This document shows positions 8,093-18,395 of a stretch of DNA of 64,000 nt, piece after piece. Made by a program: the position numbers and the translations under genes. A model generated the notes under the pieces. The model saw only the letters and a program-made list of their open reading frames with translations. It did no database searches and was not told the origin of the DNA. Numbering within the stretch: the first letter of the stretch is position 1; every line of letters begins with the position of its first letter. The stretch is taken from NCBI RefSeq assembly GCF_025639805.1, contig NZ_CP106735.1:4311501-4375500 (forward strand). Direction: 5' to 3'. Origin of the DNA: Reichenbachiella carrageenanivorans. GTDB lineage: Bacteria; Bacteroidota; Bacteroidia; Cytophagales; Cyclobacteriaceae.

Positions 8093-11000
8093 TTAGTGTT
8101 GCACCATGATTTTCATGATCGCAGTGCCGTTTTCTCCATAAAAATTCATCAGGTACACCCCATTCTCTATTTGAGAAATATCTATCGACATCCCTTCTTT
8201 TGTGATGGGCTGTACGAGCACTGTAGTACCCAATAAACTGACTATAGAAACTTGGCTGTAGCCCAATACATTTCTTATAAAGATTTTGGAAGACCCTGGA
8301 TTAGGATATACTTTCACTTGATGCGCTTCTTGTCCAATAGCAGTCACCGTACCAGATTCACTTGCTACGGTGATCTCAAAAGAGGCGGACTTGCTACCAT
8401 CTGCCGTGGTGACTGTGATGATGGTGGTACCTGCTGCTATACCAGTGACCTTACCTTCCACCACAGTGGCGATTGAAGGATCATCAGAACTCCAGCTTAT
8501 GCTTTTATTTGTGGCGTTTGCAGGTAGCACTGTGGCTATCAAGGAATGTACCTCCCCGACTTTGATCGTTTCTGCGGTCGCATTTAGCGAAACACTAGTC
8601 ACCGAAGTGACAGCCTGCTGTACAGTAACCTCTATAGTATCCGTAAAGCCTCCATCCGCTGTAGTCACCGTGATGGTGGTAGTGCCCACTCCAGTAGCCG
8701 TGACCACTCCATCCACTACCGTAGCAATGGCTTCATCCTGAGTACTCCAACTCACGTTTTTATTGGTCGCATGGGCAGGTGCAAACGTAGCGGTCAGCGA
8801 ATAAGTACTACCCAGCTGGATCGTCTGTGCTGCGTCTACTATAGCAATGCCGGTCACATCTACATCGGAAGCCGCTATGATATTGATCGGCGATGCTCCT
8901 GAAAACTTGTTGTACATCTGTCCGCCAGAAGGAGTAAATGTGATCCATAGAAAATAGAAATCTGTGCCTATTTCATTTGTGGGCAATAGATCTGCCAGTG
9001 AGATAGAGGCTGTAGCCGTGCCGTTTTGCAGACCTGCTACAGAGACATCATTGACCTTTATGTCTTTGGTAATACCTGCCCAACCTGCAGTGACTTGTCT
9101 CAACCAGAACGTGACTCCATTGGCGTCGAGCACACCACCAGCACCTACTTGGAAGGTACAGCTCACGTCCAAGGTACTTCCTACTTCATAGGTCGTGTTC
9201 ACATATTTAGCAGCGTCATCAAAGGCAATCGACGAGAGTATTTCATTGACTATCGATACGGTACTCGTACCTAATATGCCCGTGCCATCATGAGCCGTAG
9301 CGGTGATCGTCACTTCGCCCAAAGCCACGCCTGTGACCAACCCACTTGCAGATACTGTAGCCAGTCCGCTATTGCTCGAAGACCAAGTAACGGTTTTGTC
9401 ATCCGCATCTATTGGTAAAAGAGCAGCTGTCAGTTGTTTGGTGAGGCCTATGGCCAAAGTCACTTCGCTTGGCGTTACCGAAATGCTTTCTACCTCGATA
9501 GCGACGATTTCTGACTGCACGGTGACTGTACAAAAATCGGTGAAGCTCCCCTCTTCTGTGGTAGCCGTAACGACCGCCTCGCCAACGGCGACGCCGGTCA
9601 CTTCACCAGTCACAGGGTCTACAGTGGCAATAGATGTATTGTTCGAACTCCAACTTAGGTTCTTATTGATCGCTCTGACTGGCGAAACCTCGGCTGTCAG
9701 TGATCGGGTCTGAGTAACACCTACCAGTAAGGTTTCTGGTGTTACCGTTACGCCTTCTACGCTCGTAGATCCTAGGTTAGTCAATTCGAACTTGTCCATA
9801 TTCCACTGCCAGTTTGAAGACCCGACAGACTCCACTCGTATGTTGGCCGCTCCCTTTGATAGTTGAATATTTTCAGTCGCATCAATAGCCACGTAGTTTT
9901 CCCAGCCAGTACCTGCGGGCACTACGGTATGCTGCTGCAAAACTCCATTCACATAGATATTGACCCCTGCATCTGTACTGGTCGCTGGCGCACCTATGTA
10001 ATATTTGATGCTGTATTCTCCACTTACTGGGATGTCAACATCGTATTCGCCCCAGTCTCCTGTTTGATTGTTGTTGATCTCAACGGCATTGGCACTCCAG
10101 CCGTCGTATGGCCCACCAGTTCTGCCTAGCTCTTCTGCCTCAATGATTAGGGTTTTGGATACACGGACAACCGCTTCCGCGAAAATAGTCTCATCGGCTA
10201 CAGCAGTTGCCTTAATGACAGTTGTTCCTTCGGTCGCACTGGCTGTGACATGCCCCAGTTGATCCACTGTAGCAATGGACGCATCGCTTGAAGACCAAAC
10301 AACCTCCGTCTGCGTGGTCCATGCTGGTAATAGGTCATAAGCTATGTCGGCTTCAAACCCTAAGTACAAATTCAAATGATCAGTAGCTAATTCAATAGAT
10401 TCGATAGGCACTACTACTTCTCCTGCTTGTACTGTGATGGTCACCTCATCGGACAAGCTCGGATTATCATCGCTAGTAGCGGTGATTGTCACTTCGCCCG
10501 TAACCACACCTGTTACTTCTCCTGTAACCGCATCAACAGTGGCTTTAGTTTCGTCAGATGTGCTCCAAACGACGGCCTTATTGAAAGTATTTTCAGGTAG
10601 AATATTGGCTTCCAGCTGAATACTTTCACCTACTTGCACCGCACTGACTCCTTCGGCAATTGAAATCGATTCTGCTCGGAAGTGATCGACCATTTCCACC
10701 TCTTGGCTACAAACATCCAATGTTGTGCTGCCATCCATCAATTTGGCGGTGAGGGTATATCCTGTACCCAAAGCAGGCACGCTGGCCAATTGATACTCCA
10801 CACTAGTGGAAACGTCTCCAAAATCATCTACTGACGTAGTACCTGAGCCCAATAGTCCTGCATCTTTGGTCAATTCTACGACCACCTCTCTGGCACCAGT
10901 GACTCGTACGGGGACATTGACAGAGAAGGATTCGAATGGCTGTAGTGTAGCTGGTAAGTCTCTACAGTACACCGTCTCTGAGCCAGCAATCGACACAAAC

Positions 11001-13672
11001 ACTTCAATCTCGTCGGTAAACACTGCGTCGCCTGACTCAGTATCAATCACCGTGGCAGTAACCGTAGCCGTCGCATTCAGCGTTTTGCCTCTTAGCTTTC
11101 CCGTGGCAGGATTGACATGAACGATATCTTCATCAGATGATGACCATACGATCTGCTGTACGGATGCATCTAGAGGAGAAACGACAGCTTCCAGAGGTGT
11201 TTCGGTGTAGTGTTCAATCGTAATGTTATCGCCATTCGATATGGTAACGCCCGTCACGGGAGTCGCCTCATAGGCGATAGCTGTGATCGTTTGGGTAGCG
11301 GCAAACCCTCCATCGATACTGGTAGCAGTAATGGTCGTCGTACCAGACGAAGCGAGTACTGTCAGCACTCCATTGTCATTGACAGTGGCTACTGCAGGAT
11401 TGCTCGACGCCCAGGTGATTCCTTTTTGAGATGCATTTATGGGAGTGAAAGCAACAGACAATCCTTGCTCCACGCCTTGCATTATTGATATTGGGTCTCC
11501 TAGCGAAATACCCGTTACAGCGATTTGATCACCATTCGCCGAACGGCTGGGTTCCTTTGTAAAATCCCATGTTTGTATCTGGAAAGATGAGTATTCAGAG
11601 GTATTTCCATTGTTTTGACAAACAATCACATTATCCGTCTGAAGGTATTCTAAAGGCACATCGAGTTCAAATACGCCAAACCAGCCTAAAGCCCCTCTTT
11701 TTCTTTCTCGGCCTCTCCAATCAGAAGGATCTGTTTCTGCACGCAATTGATGGCCATTGATAGAGATGACCATTTTTTCTGTATTAGCTGTCTTTAGACC
11801 AATACGCAATTGTGCTTCTCCTTTTTCTGGTACTTCTACGCCGTTTACATTGGCTGTAAAGCTGGCACGTCCATTCACTTTCACATGACACAATTGACTC
11901 CCATAGGCATTGGTCTCGTCTGTCAAAGGTTCGCCCATGAATTTTTTCTCTACCGATTCCTGATCAATGATGACCTCATTGGCAAACTCATAGTCGAGAA
12001 TCATAGTCGCGCTCTTTTCTAAAAGAATAGATCCTGGCGCAGCACTCATGGTTTCACGATCCAGCACGGGCTCATCTATACTGGTGTTTAAATAAAGGTG
12101 TTTGGTGCTTACACTTACGATCTCATTCTGATAGTCGTCAAATAGATTGAGATTGATCGTAGTCGGGTCCAACTCAAGATTGTTGAGTATCAGATAAACA
12201 TGTGTGCCGTCTACATAGGCATCCACTTGTATGTCACGATCACTGGCTTTGGTATCGATACGCGTACCTTTCACATCGCTCCATTGCTCAAAGAAGAGGA
12301 TATTGGCACTCCACTCCCAGTCTTTGTGATCGTATCGGCTTTCCCCAGGTTTTTCGGTGTATTCGCCGACTGGATCCATCAAGGTAGTCTGATACCTTTC
12401 TCCCAGTGTACCATCTTCATGAAACCAATCTCCCCATTGTGCTTTAGCAGGGGCAAATGGCATGGTGAGCACCAAGTGAGATGGACGCTCAAGGAACTGC
12501 ATAAACATCTGATTGAAGGGGCGAATATTCTCCCAATCTCTTCTTTTGTAGGGCAAGTCATGCACCAATGGAGAAACACTCCCAAACTCTGAGAGGACGA
12601 TGTCTTTTCTCTCTCCGTGTTTGAATGTGTCATACCACTCCATCAAATCCAGCATAGCTTCTATATGACCTCCTGTTCGGATGACACCTTCATCATTGGC
12701 CTGAGGCCAATCGTATATATGCACGCCATGAAAATCCATGTTTTCCCCGGTAGCGTCGATATAGGACTGCCACAACCCATCCCACTGAAACCAAGCATCT
12801 TTCCGGTTGGGCCAAATATCACTGGCTAGCATGTTGTCATACTGCGGATATATATCTGGTGTAGAATAATCATAATAGAATTGTGCATCTCGACGATACA
12901 CCAAGTCTCCAGCATGGAAATCATGCTGTCCCCAAGTCATTCCTCCAATCTTAGGAGCCATACTACCCAGAAGTGCTCTGGTCTCCTGAGCCACCAGATT
13001 ATGAAATTCAAAAAGCTTCTCAGGGCTAGTCAAAAACATATAATGACTGGTCAACATATCCATGTCTGGCTCATTGATACATTCCCAATAGGTAGGTAGT
13101 GGTTCTCCCAGGTCACCCAGAGATTTAGCAAAATACTTATCCAGATAATTGGCTACCAAGAAAGCAGAGGCATCTACATCCCAAGTTTGCCAATCGCCAC
13201 TCATCCATCCATTATTATCCCATGCGAGCGTAGGGTAAATAGGCGCAGGATTTATTCCCATGATCATATCTCCCTTGCCTTCGTATTGGTAATCATTCTT
13301 GAAATTGGCGTCTGTCTCGTACCAATTTTTCAAATTGGCACCCTGCACAGCCATGTCTTCCACATCAGGCCAGTGCGGTTTTGCAGGATCTTCTTTCATC
13401 AATCGGCTCTTCCAAGTCGCGGAGCCATTGTCACGACCGAAATAAACATCCAGATCATTGATTAAATAATCCAGCATGTCTTCATGTCCGTTCCACTCCT
13501 GATCTGTCCACGAGGAATGAATGGTCATGTGCCGCTCCCGACCAAAATCGGAGATTCCATCTACAGAGTGTTTGATATTCAAATTGACGTCTACGTCAAC
13601 TTGAGCTGCAACGCTAAATGCGAAACTCATACATAGGCATAAGCCTATCATTTTTGTAAAATTTCTAATCAT
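8093..13672 (-). CDS. GH86 family beta-agarase/beta-porphyranase, multimodular, T9SS secreted
   Basis: This 1859-residue enzyme has a signal peptide 1-23 and a GH86-type catalytic barrel about 30-560. YWECINEPD supplies the likely acid/base Glu201 and VLSEFGS the likely nucleophile Glu362. A beta-sandwich follows at about 565-705. Then come BIG2 717-799 and 804-893; an Ig-like segment 895-996 with Cys903 and Cys988; BIG2 999-1082 and 1089-1172; a CBM6 1174-1299 (IEAEE at its start, WQWNMDKFELT at its end); BIG2 1304-1386 and 1394-1475; domain A 1479-1598; BIG2 1604-1685 and 1691-1769; and a T9SS sorting domain about 1780-1859. GH86 enzymes cut beta-1,4 bonds in agarose or porphyran; which one cannot be told here. 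It follows the sensor gene on the same strand with its own promoter, and extra domains make it about twice the length of a simple GH86. Confidence 0.85.
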   Translation of the reverse strand: MIRNFTKMIGLCLCMSFAFSVAAQVDVDVNLNIKHSVDGISDFGRERHMTIHSSWTDQEWNGHEDMLDYLINDLDVYFGRDNGSATWKSRLMKEDPAKPHWPDVEDMAVQGANLKNWYETDANFKNDYQYEGKGDMIMGINPAPIYPTLAWDNNGWMSGDWQTWDVDASAFLVANYLDKYFAKSLGDLGEPLPTYWECINEPDMDMLTSHYMFLTSPEKLFEFHNLVAQETRALLGSMAPKIGGMTWGQHDFHAGDLVYRRDAQFYYDYSTPDIYPQYDNMLASDIWPNRKDAWFQWDGLWQSYIDATGENMDFHGVHIYDWPQANDEGVIRTGGHIEAMLDLMEWYDTFKHGERKDIVLSEFGSVSPLVHDLPYKRRDWENIRPFNQMFMQFLERPSHLVLTMPFAPAKAQWGDWFHEDGTLGERYQTTLMDPVGEYTEKPGESRYDHKDWEWSANILFFEQWSDVKGTRIDTKASDRDIQVDAYVDGTHVYLILNNLELDPTTINLNLFDDYQNEIVSVSTKHLYLNTSIDEPVLDRETMSAAPGSILLEKSATMILDYEFANEVIIDQESVEKKFMGEPLTDETNAYGSQLCHVKVNGRASFTANVNGVEVPEKGEAQLRIGLKTANTEKMVISINGHQLRAETDPSDWRGRERKRGALGWFGVFELDVPLEYLQTDNVIVCQNNGNTSEYSSFQIQTWDFTKEPSRSANGDQIAVTGISLGDPISIMQGVEQGLSVAFTPINASQKGITWASSNPAVATVNDNGVLTVLASSGTTTITATSIDGGFAATQTITAIAYEATPVTGVTISNGDNITIEHYTETPLEAVVSPLDASVQQIVWSSSDEDIVHVNPATGKLRGKTLNATATVTATVIDTESGDAVFTDEIEVFVSIAGSETVYCRDLPATLQPFESFSVNVPVRVTGAREVVVELTKDAGLLGSGTTSVDDFGDVSTSVEYQLASVPALGTGYTLTAKLMDGSTTLDVCSQEVEMVDHFRAESISIAEGVSAVQVGESIQLEANILPENTFNKAVVWSTSDETKATVDAVTGEVTGVVTGEVTITATSDDNPSLSDEVTITVQAGEVVVPIESIELATDHLNLYLGFEADIAYDLLPAWTTQTEVVWSSSDASIATVDQLGHVTASATEGTTVIKATAVADETIFAEAVVRVSKTLIIEAEELGRTGGPYDGWSANAVEINNNQTGDWGEYDVDIPVSGEYSIKYYIGAPATSTDAGVNIYVNGVLQQHTVVPAGTGWENYVAIDATENIQLSKGAANIRVESVGSSNWQWNMDKFELTNLGSTSVEGVTVTPETLLVGVTQTRSLTAEVSPVRAINKNLSWSSNNTSIATVDPVTGEVTGVAVGEAVVTATTEEGSFTDFCTVTVQSEIVAIEVESISVTPSEVTLAIGLTKQLTAALLPIDADDKTVTWSSSNSGLATVSASGLVTGVALGEVTITATAHDGTGILGTSTVSIVNEILSSIAFDDAAKYVNTTYEVGSTLDVSCTFQVGAGGVLDANGVTFWLRQVTAGWAGITKDIKVNDVSVAGLQNGTATASISLADLLPTNEIGTDFYFLWITFTPSGGQMYNKFSGASPINIIAASDVDVTGIAIVDAAQTIQLGSTYSLTATFAPAHATNKNVSWSTQDEAIATVVDGVVTATGVGTTTITVTTADGGFTDTIEVTVQQAVTSVTSVSLNATAETIKVGEVHSLIATVLPANATNKSISWSSDDPSIATVVEGKVTGIAAGTTIITVTTADGSKSASFEITVASESGTVTAIGQEAHQVKVYPNPGSSKIFIRNVLGYSQVSIVSLLGTTVLVQPITKEGMSIDISQIENGVYLMNFYGENGTAIMKIMVQH

Positions 13673-14091
13673 ACAGTAGTAATTAATTGATCACAAATAC
13701 TCGCCTTTATCGGGCAAGTACCTAGGCTTCTCTTGTCATCATTTTGACATAGCTGGCCGGCCTAGTAAATTTCAATAGCCTCAAACGTAATTATTACGAT
13801 TAATCAAGAGCGGTGCTAAATGGTACCATTATGCTAGCCGTTTGCACCATGCGCTGCATGAAGCCTGATATTCAATAGATTAGAGTCTGTGAAGATGCAC
13901 CTTCGCGCATGTGAACACTGCAAAAATGGGTATGGTCACCTAAGATAAAAGGATGGCTTTTTGATTGGACATCAATTATCAATATAGTAATCCCCCAACT
14001 TTACAGACTGATCCCTAACAAGACCTAACTCTGATGATAAAATGGTGGTGCAGGAGACTGTTATTGTTTTGGGGAGGGAGCTGAATTCAGC
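13673..14091. other. Upstream region of the GH86 gene
   Basis: About 420 bases separate the sensor gene's stop from the GH86 start. It holds the candidate promoter and operator listed separately. TGTC-atcatttt-GACA at about 13735-13750 is a small inverted repeat in the likely leader. No terminator was seen after the sensor gene and no open frame looks real. Confidence 0.5.
13782..13807 (-). promoter_or_regulatory. Candidate GH86 promoter overlapping a CGTAATTATTACG operator
   Basis: On the minus strand TACGTTTG (13789-13782) matches TAnnTTTG, with TTG at 13807-13805 as a possible -33 element. The perfect 6-1-6 inverted repeat CGTAATTATTACG at 13786-13798 overlaps the -7 box, which places a bound regulator directly on the promoter. 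Confidence 0.5.
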
Positions 14092-17000
14092 TCATTGTTT
14101 TTGCTGCTTGATATAGTCGGATGGGCTCACGCCAAACCTGTCTTTGAAGCGCTTACGAAACGCACCCAAATCGGTATAGCCTACTTTCCAGGTCACTTCT
14201 GAGACGTTGTACTTTCCTTTCGTCAGAAGTTCTGCGGCATGCTTGAGTCGGATGTCTCGGAGAAAGTTGATGGTCGTTTCACCAGTGAGGGCCTTGATCT
14301 TACGGTTGAGATGATTTCTCGACAGCCCATAAGCCTCCGCCATCTTGTCTACATTAAAGTCTGCATCTGATAGATTTTCTTCTATCAGGGTCAGTATTTT
14401 TTCAATAAAACTCACATCTGTGGGAGAGTTGGACAACAGCATAGGGTTGATTTCAATCTCCTTGACATAAGTGCCTCTGAGCCTTTCTCGATTGTGTATG
14501 ATCGCCAAAGCATTCGAATACAAAACGTCGGCATTAAAAGGTTTTGAAACATACGCATCGGCACCAGCTGCAAACCCTTCTATCTGGTTTTCGATGGTGC
14601 TTTTAGCGGTAAGGAGCATGATCGGGATATGGCTTATTTTCTCGTCGTCCTTGATCATGGATAGCAATTGAATGCCATCTACATTGGGCATCATGATGTC
14701 GCTAATCACGAGATCAGGATTGTGTTTCAAACATTGGTCATAACCTATTTTTCCATCTTCAGCTTCTAATACCTCATGTTTTTCATTGAAAATAGAAACG
14801 ATGATTTCTCTCAATTCTTGATTGTCTTCTACAATCAATAGGGTGTACCTATGCTCTTCGCCCCTATCAAGTACAGGCTTGATTTCGCTTTCTATCACTG
14901 GCATACTCGCTACATCTTCCTGCCTCTCCATGGCGACAAAATTCGACGCTTTGCCATCGCCTGTCATGGGCAGATGGATGTTAAACCTAGTCCCTACACC
15001 TTCCTGGCTTTGCACTTCTATATCTCCCTTGTGGAGTTCTACAAGGCCTTTGATCAACGAAAGGCCAATGCCCGTGCCACTATTCATGATTTTGTCTTGC
15101 TGGACTCTATGAAAATATCGCTGAAACAAGTAGGGCTTGTCGCTATCCTTGATACCTATGCCAGTATCGCTCACCTGAATTAAAATCCTTTCTTTTTCCT
15201 GATTGACTTCTAGCGACACTTTGCCATCCTTTGGTGTGAATTTGATGGCATTGGAGAGGAGGTTGTACACGATTTTTTCCACACAATCTGGATCAAATGA
15301 AAGGTAGATCGCTTCTCTATTGTGCTGAAAGTCTAAATCTATTTGCTTTTGTTCGGCCAGTGGCTCGAATGTTTGTAAGATGTCTTTGATAAACGCTACA
15401 ATATCGAGTGACTGTAAGCTCAGCTGCATTTTGTCTTGCTCCAGTTTTCTGAAATCCAGGATTTGATTGACCAATCTCAACATGAGGTCTGAGTTGTGTT
15501 TAATGATGTTGAGGTTCTTTTTTTCGCTGCCTTCGGTGAGTTTTCCACCTTTGAGCAATTTTTCTAATGGAATGGAAATCAGCGTGAGGGGCGTACGAAA
15601 TTCGTGTGAGATATTCGTAAAGAATCGAAGCTTGGACTGCGTGGCCTCCTCTGCGTTTCTCTTCTCTATTTCAGAGATTAGCACTTCTTTTTTGCGATGT
15701 GCTATGTTTTTATAAATACGATACAATAGATAAATCATCAAAACAAAAAGCACAGCATAAATCATAAAGGCCAAGGGACTCAAAAGTGGGTGAGGCTTTA
15801 TTCGGATGGCCAATCGGATGGGTTCATCCGTTTCTACATTGTCACTGTTGGACGCGGTGACTTTGAGGGTGTACGTTCCAGCTGGGACATTGGTGTATTT
15901 GGCTATTCTATGATCCACGTTGGCTCTTGTCCACGTTTTATCAAACCCCTCTAAGATATACTGGTATTTTACCTTCTGTGGCGAGTTGAAATGCAGGCCT
16001 GCAAACGCAACAGAAAAACTGTTTTGCTCATGGGTCAATACGATGAGGTCTGTGTGCTCGATGCTATTTTTTAGAATTACATTATTCTGATATTTCACCC
16101 TTGGCTGCACCACTTCGTTGAGGATGCTGAGTTCAGAGAAATACAACTTCGGCTTGATGGTGTCTTTTCTGATCTGCGCTGGATAGAAAGTATTGAGGCC
16201 ATTTATCCCTCCAAAAAGCAGCTCTCCATTTTGCCTCCTACTACTGGCCAGCTCTTCAAAATCACTGCCTTGCAATCCGTCAGATTTGTCATAGTTCACG
16301 ATGTCCTGAGTGACTGGGTTGTACCTAGACAATCCCTGGTTTGAACTCAGCCAAAGATTGCCCTCCTGATCTTCTTCTATTGATTTGATAGAATTATTAG
16401 GCAGGCCGTCTTTTACAGTGATGGTATTAAATAGGATCGAATCCTTACCGATCATTTGATCCACTCCTATAAGCCCCCCTCCCATCGAGCCCATCCATAC
16501 CTTTCCATTGCTCGCTTGAAAGAGCTTGAGGATGTATTCGTTGATCAACGAGCCTTCGGTCTTCCCTTCTCTAAACACATGAAAGGTGGGCACGTCATTA
16601 TTGAGTTCTTCCTGAGCCACATAATTCAGCCCTTTGTCTGTACCTATCCATAGATTTCCCGCTCGATCATATAAGATACTTCGAATAATCGTAGATGAAA
16701 TAGAGTGTGGATCATCGCTCTCTGGTTGGAATTGCTGACTTTGGATGATGGCTCCATCTTCATCTGTTTTGAGCCGCCAAATTCCCGCACCATAAGTACC
16801 CGCCCATAGCGTAGAATCATTTTGTACTTCAATAGCAAAAACAAACCTAAAACCCTTCATATGGTCTGATTGTGGCAACAACTCCATCGTACTAGGATCT
16901 AGCGCGACAAGAAAGGTAGGAAAACTAGTGCCTAACCAAATCAGCCGCTCCCTGATTTTGGAGCGAGGGGTAAACTGCTCTGCAATGGCATAAACGCGAT

Positions 17001-18246
17001 TATACTCCCTTGGGTAATTCTCCATCGAAATCTGCCCAAATCCCTCGGCATAGTTATACTTATCCTCTCCTTTTAAAAAATTTAGTCCTCCTTGCTCTGT
17101 GCCCACCCACAGGTCTTGTTTACTATCTTCAAATATGGCTTTGATGTGATCGTCCTTAAGCGAGCGACTTTCATTGGTCTTTTTATAATACTTGAAATAT
17201 TGATCGTTGGGAGACACAAGATAAACGCCACCTCCTATGGTCCCCACCCACACGCTAGTACCATCCGTACACAAATGACTCACTGGAAAACTCGACAATC
17301 CGTCTGCAGTACTAGGTGTGAAATGACTGATTTGCTGATATGAGTCCTCCTGCTTCTTAAAGGCGTACACGCCAGTCCTATTGCCAAGCCACATGATACC
17401 ATTGTCGTACTGCATGGCATAAGCTGATGTATATGATATGGGCAACAAGGTAATCTCATAGGGTTTGTCTGTCTGAACCTCAGAAACAAACTCACCCGCA
17501 GCTACTAGTATAGAGTCGCAATATTGGAATACCGACACATTACCTGACTTTTTGGTATAACTCAGGTGATTTAGGTCTGAGGTAGGGTTATTGATTCTAA
17601 TCAGGTTCACATTCAACCCAAGCCAGATCTTGCCTTCACGGTCTTTGAAGATGGTCTGCACATTGAGATTGCTGACCAATGGATTAAACTTATGCAAACT
17701 AATGTGATCTTGAGATACAATCTCTGACATGGTACTGTCGAGCTTTACTCGAATGAGTTCTTTCCAATTGCCTACCCAAAGGGTAGTACCATCAAGCAAA
17801 AAAGCAGAAATATCATTGGTTCGGAGTTTAAACGGGCTGCTATTTTCTATCCTATAACTGGTAAACTCCTCTGTGACTGGATTTAGTTTACATAGTCCTT
17901 TACCGAAAGTGGTCACCCAAATATTGCCTAAATGATCCTCTCCTATCTTGCCGATCATGTTGCTACTGATACTATTGGGATCTTGGCTGATCCTATAGTT
18001 TTTGCACGTATAACCGTCGAAGCGAAACAAGCCGTCTAAAGTAGCCAGCCAGACAAAGCCCTTGCTGTCTTTAAATACATTTCTAATATCAGATTGGGGG
18101 ATGCCTTCTACTTTCTGAATCGAGAGATTGGAGTCTGTATTTTGATATGCAAAGGTAGAAGTAGCCAAACCATACACACCCAAAAGCACAAGCGTTGAGA
18201 GTCGCACACTTTTAACCACACATCCTACCATTCTAAAATCCCACAT
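14092..18246 (-). CDS. Hybrid two-component system sensor/regulator (HTCS) of the agar locus
   Basis: One 1384-residue chain holds a whole two-component pathway. A signal sequence (about 1-33) precedes a periplasmic sensor of repeated propeller blades (GFVWLAT, GNIWVTT, GNLWIGT, GNLWLSS; about 40-690), a Y_Y_Y domain (about 740-815) and one membrane helix (about 822-845). The cytoplasmic part has the dimerisation/phosphoacceptor motif NISHEFRTP (His881), an HATPase domain (DTGIGI, GTGIGLSL; about 985-1092), a receiver with phospho-Asp1183 (ISDIMMP) and an AraC-type helix-turn-helix about 1285-1384. Such proteins bind an oligosaccharide in the periplasm and switch on adjacent polysaccharide genes. 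Its position between the GH16 and GH86 genes points to agar or porphyran oligosaccharides. Met6 is an alternative start. Confidence 0.93.
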   Translation of the reverse strand: MWDFRMVGCVVKSVRLSTLVLLGVYGLATSTFAYQNTDSNLSIQKVEGIPQSDIRNVFKDSKGFVWLATLDGLFRFDGYTCKNYRISQDPNSISSNMIGKIGEDHLGNIWVTTFGKGLCKLNPVTEEFTSYRIENSSPFKLRTNDISAFLLDGTTLWVGNWKELIRVKLDSTMSEIVSQDHISLHKFNPLVSNLNVQTIFKDREGKIWLGLNVNLIRINNPTSDLNHLSYTKKSGNVSVFQYCDSILVAAGEFVSEVQTDKPYEITLLPISYTSAYAMQYDNGIMWLGNRTGVYAFKKQEDSYQQISHFTPSTADGLSSFPVSHLCTDGTSVWVGTIGGGVYLVSPNDQYFKYYKKTNESRSLKDDHIKAIFEDSKQDLWVGTEQGGLNFLKGEDKYNYAEGFGQISMENYPREYNRVYAIAEQFTPRSKIRERLIWLGTSFPTFLVALDPSTMELLPQSDHMKGFRFVFAIEVQNDSTLWAGTYGAGIWRLKTDEDGAIIQSQQFQPESDDPHSISSTIIRSILYDRAGNLWIGTDKGLNYVAQEELNNDVPTFHVFREGKTEGSLINEYILKLFQASNGKVWMGSMGGGLIGVDQMIGKDSILFNTITVKDGLPNNSIKSIEEDQEGNLWLSSNQGLSRYNPVTQDIVNYDKSDGLQGSDFEELASSRRQNGELLFGGINGLNTFYPAQIRKDTIKPKLYFSELSILNEVVQPRVKYQNNVILKNSIEHTDLIVLTHEQNSFSVAFAGLHFNSPQKVKYQYILEGFDKTWTRANVDHRIAKYTNVPAGTYTLKVTASNSDNVETDEPIRLAIRIKPHPLLSPLAFMIYAVLFVLMIYLLYRIYKNIAHRKKEVLISEIEKRNAEEATQSKLRFFTNISHEFRTPLTLISIPLEKLLKGGKLTEGSEKKNLNIIKHNSDLMLRLVNQILDFRKLEQDKMQLSLQSLDIVAFIKDILQTFEPLAEQKQIDLDFQHNREAIYLSFDPDCVEKIVYNLLSNAIKFTPKDGKVSLEVNQEKERILIQVSDTGIGIKDSDKPYLFQRYFHRVQQDKIMNSGTGIGLSLIKGLVELHKGDIEVQSQEGVGTRFNIHLPMTGDGKASNFVAMERQEDVASMPVIESEIKPVLDRGEEHRYTLLIVEDNQELREIIVSIFNEKHEVLEAEDGKIGYDQCLKHNPDLVISDIMMPNVDGIQLLSMIKDDEKISHIPIMLLTAKSTIENQIEGFAAGADAYVSKPFNADVLYSNALAIIHNRERLRGTYVKEIEINPMLLSNSPTDVSFIEKILTLIEENLSDADFNVDKMAEAYGLSRNHLNRKIKALTGETTINFLRDIRLKHAAELLTKGKYNVSEVTWKVGYTDLGAFRKRFKDRFGVSPSDYIKQQKQ

Positions 18247-18335
18247 TCACCAAAAGTAAGATTTTGAAGTCTCATTTTAAATTTTTGTAACCATTCTGAA
18301 CTGAGAAAAAACTCAACAACTGATAAAGTTCAAAA

Positions 18336-18371
18336 CAATAAGGCCTGAACTTGAAAACTCAGGCCTTATTG
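18336..18371 (-). terminator. Intrinsic terminator of the GH16 gene
   Basis: A perfect 13-bp stem CAATAAGGCCTGA / TCAGGCCTTATTG with a 10-nt loop, followed on the minus strand by TTTTG. It lies 25 bases past the GH16 stop and upstream of the sensor gene, so the two are separate transcription units. Confidence 0.9.
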
Positions 18372-18395
18372 ACTTCTTATTATACTCTTGCCTAT

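Noticed and set aside
4713..13672. Repeated DNA in the two T9SS protein genes as a CRISPR or satellite array
   Set aside because: The repetition is at protein-domain level (BIG2 and domain A), with diverged DNA and no uniform spacers.
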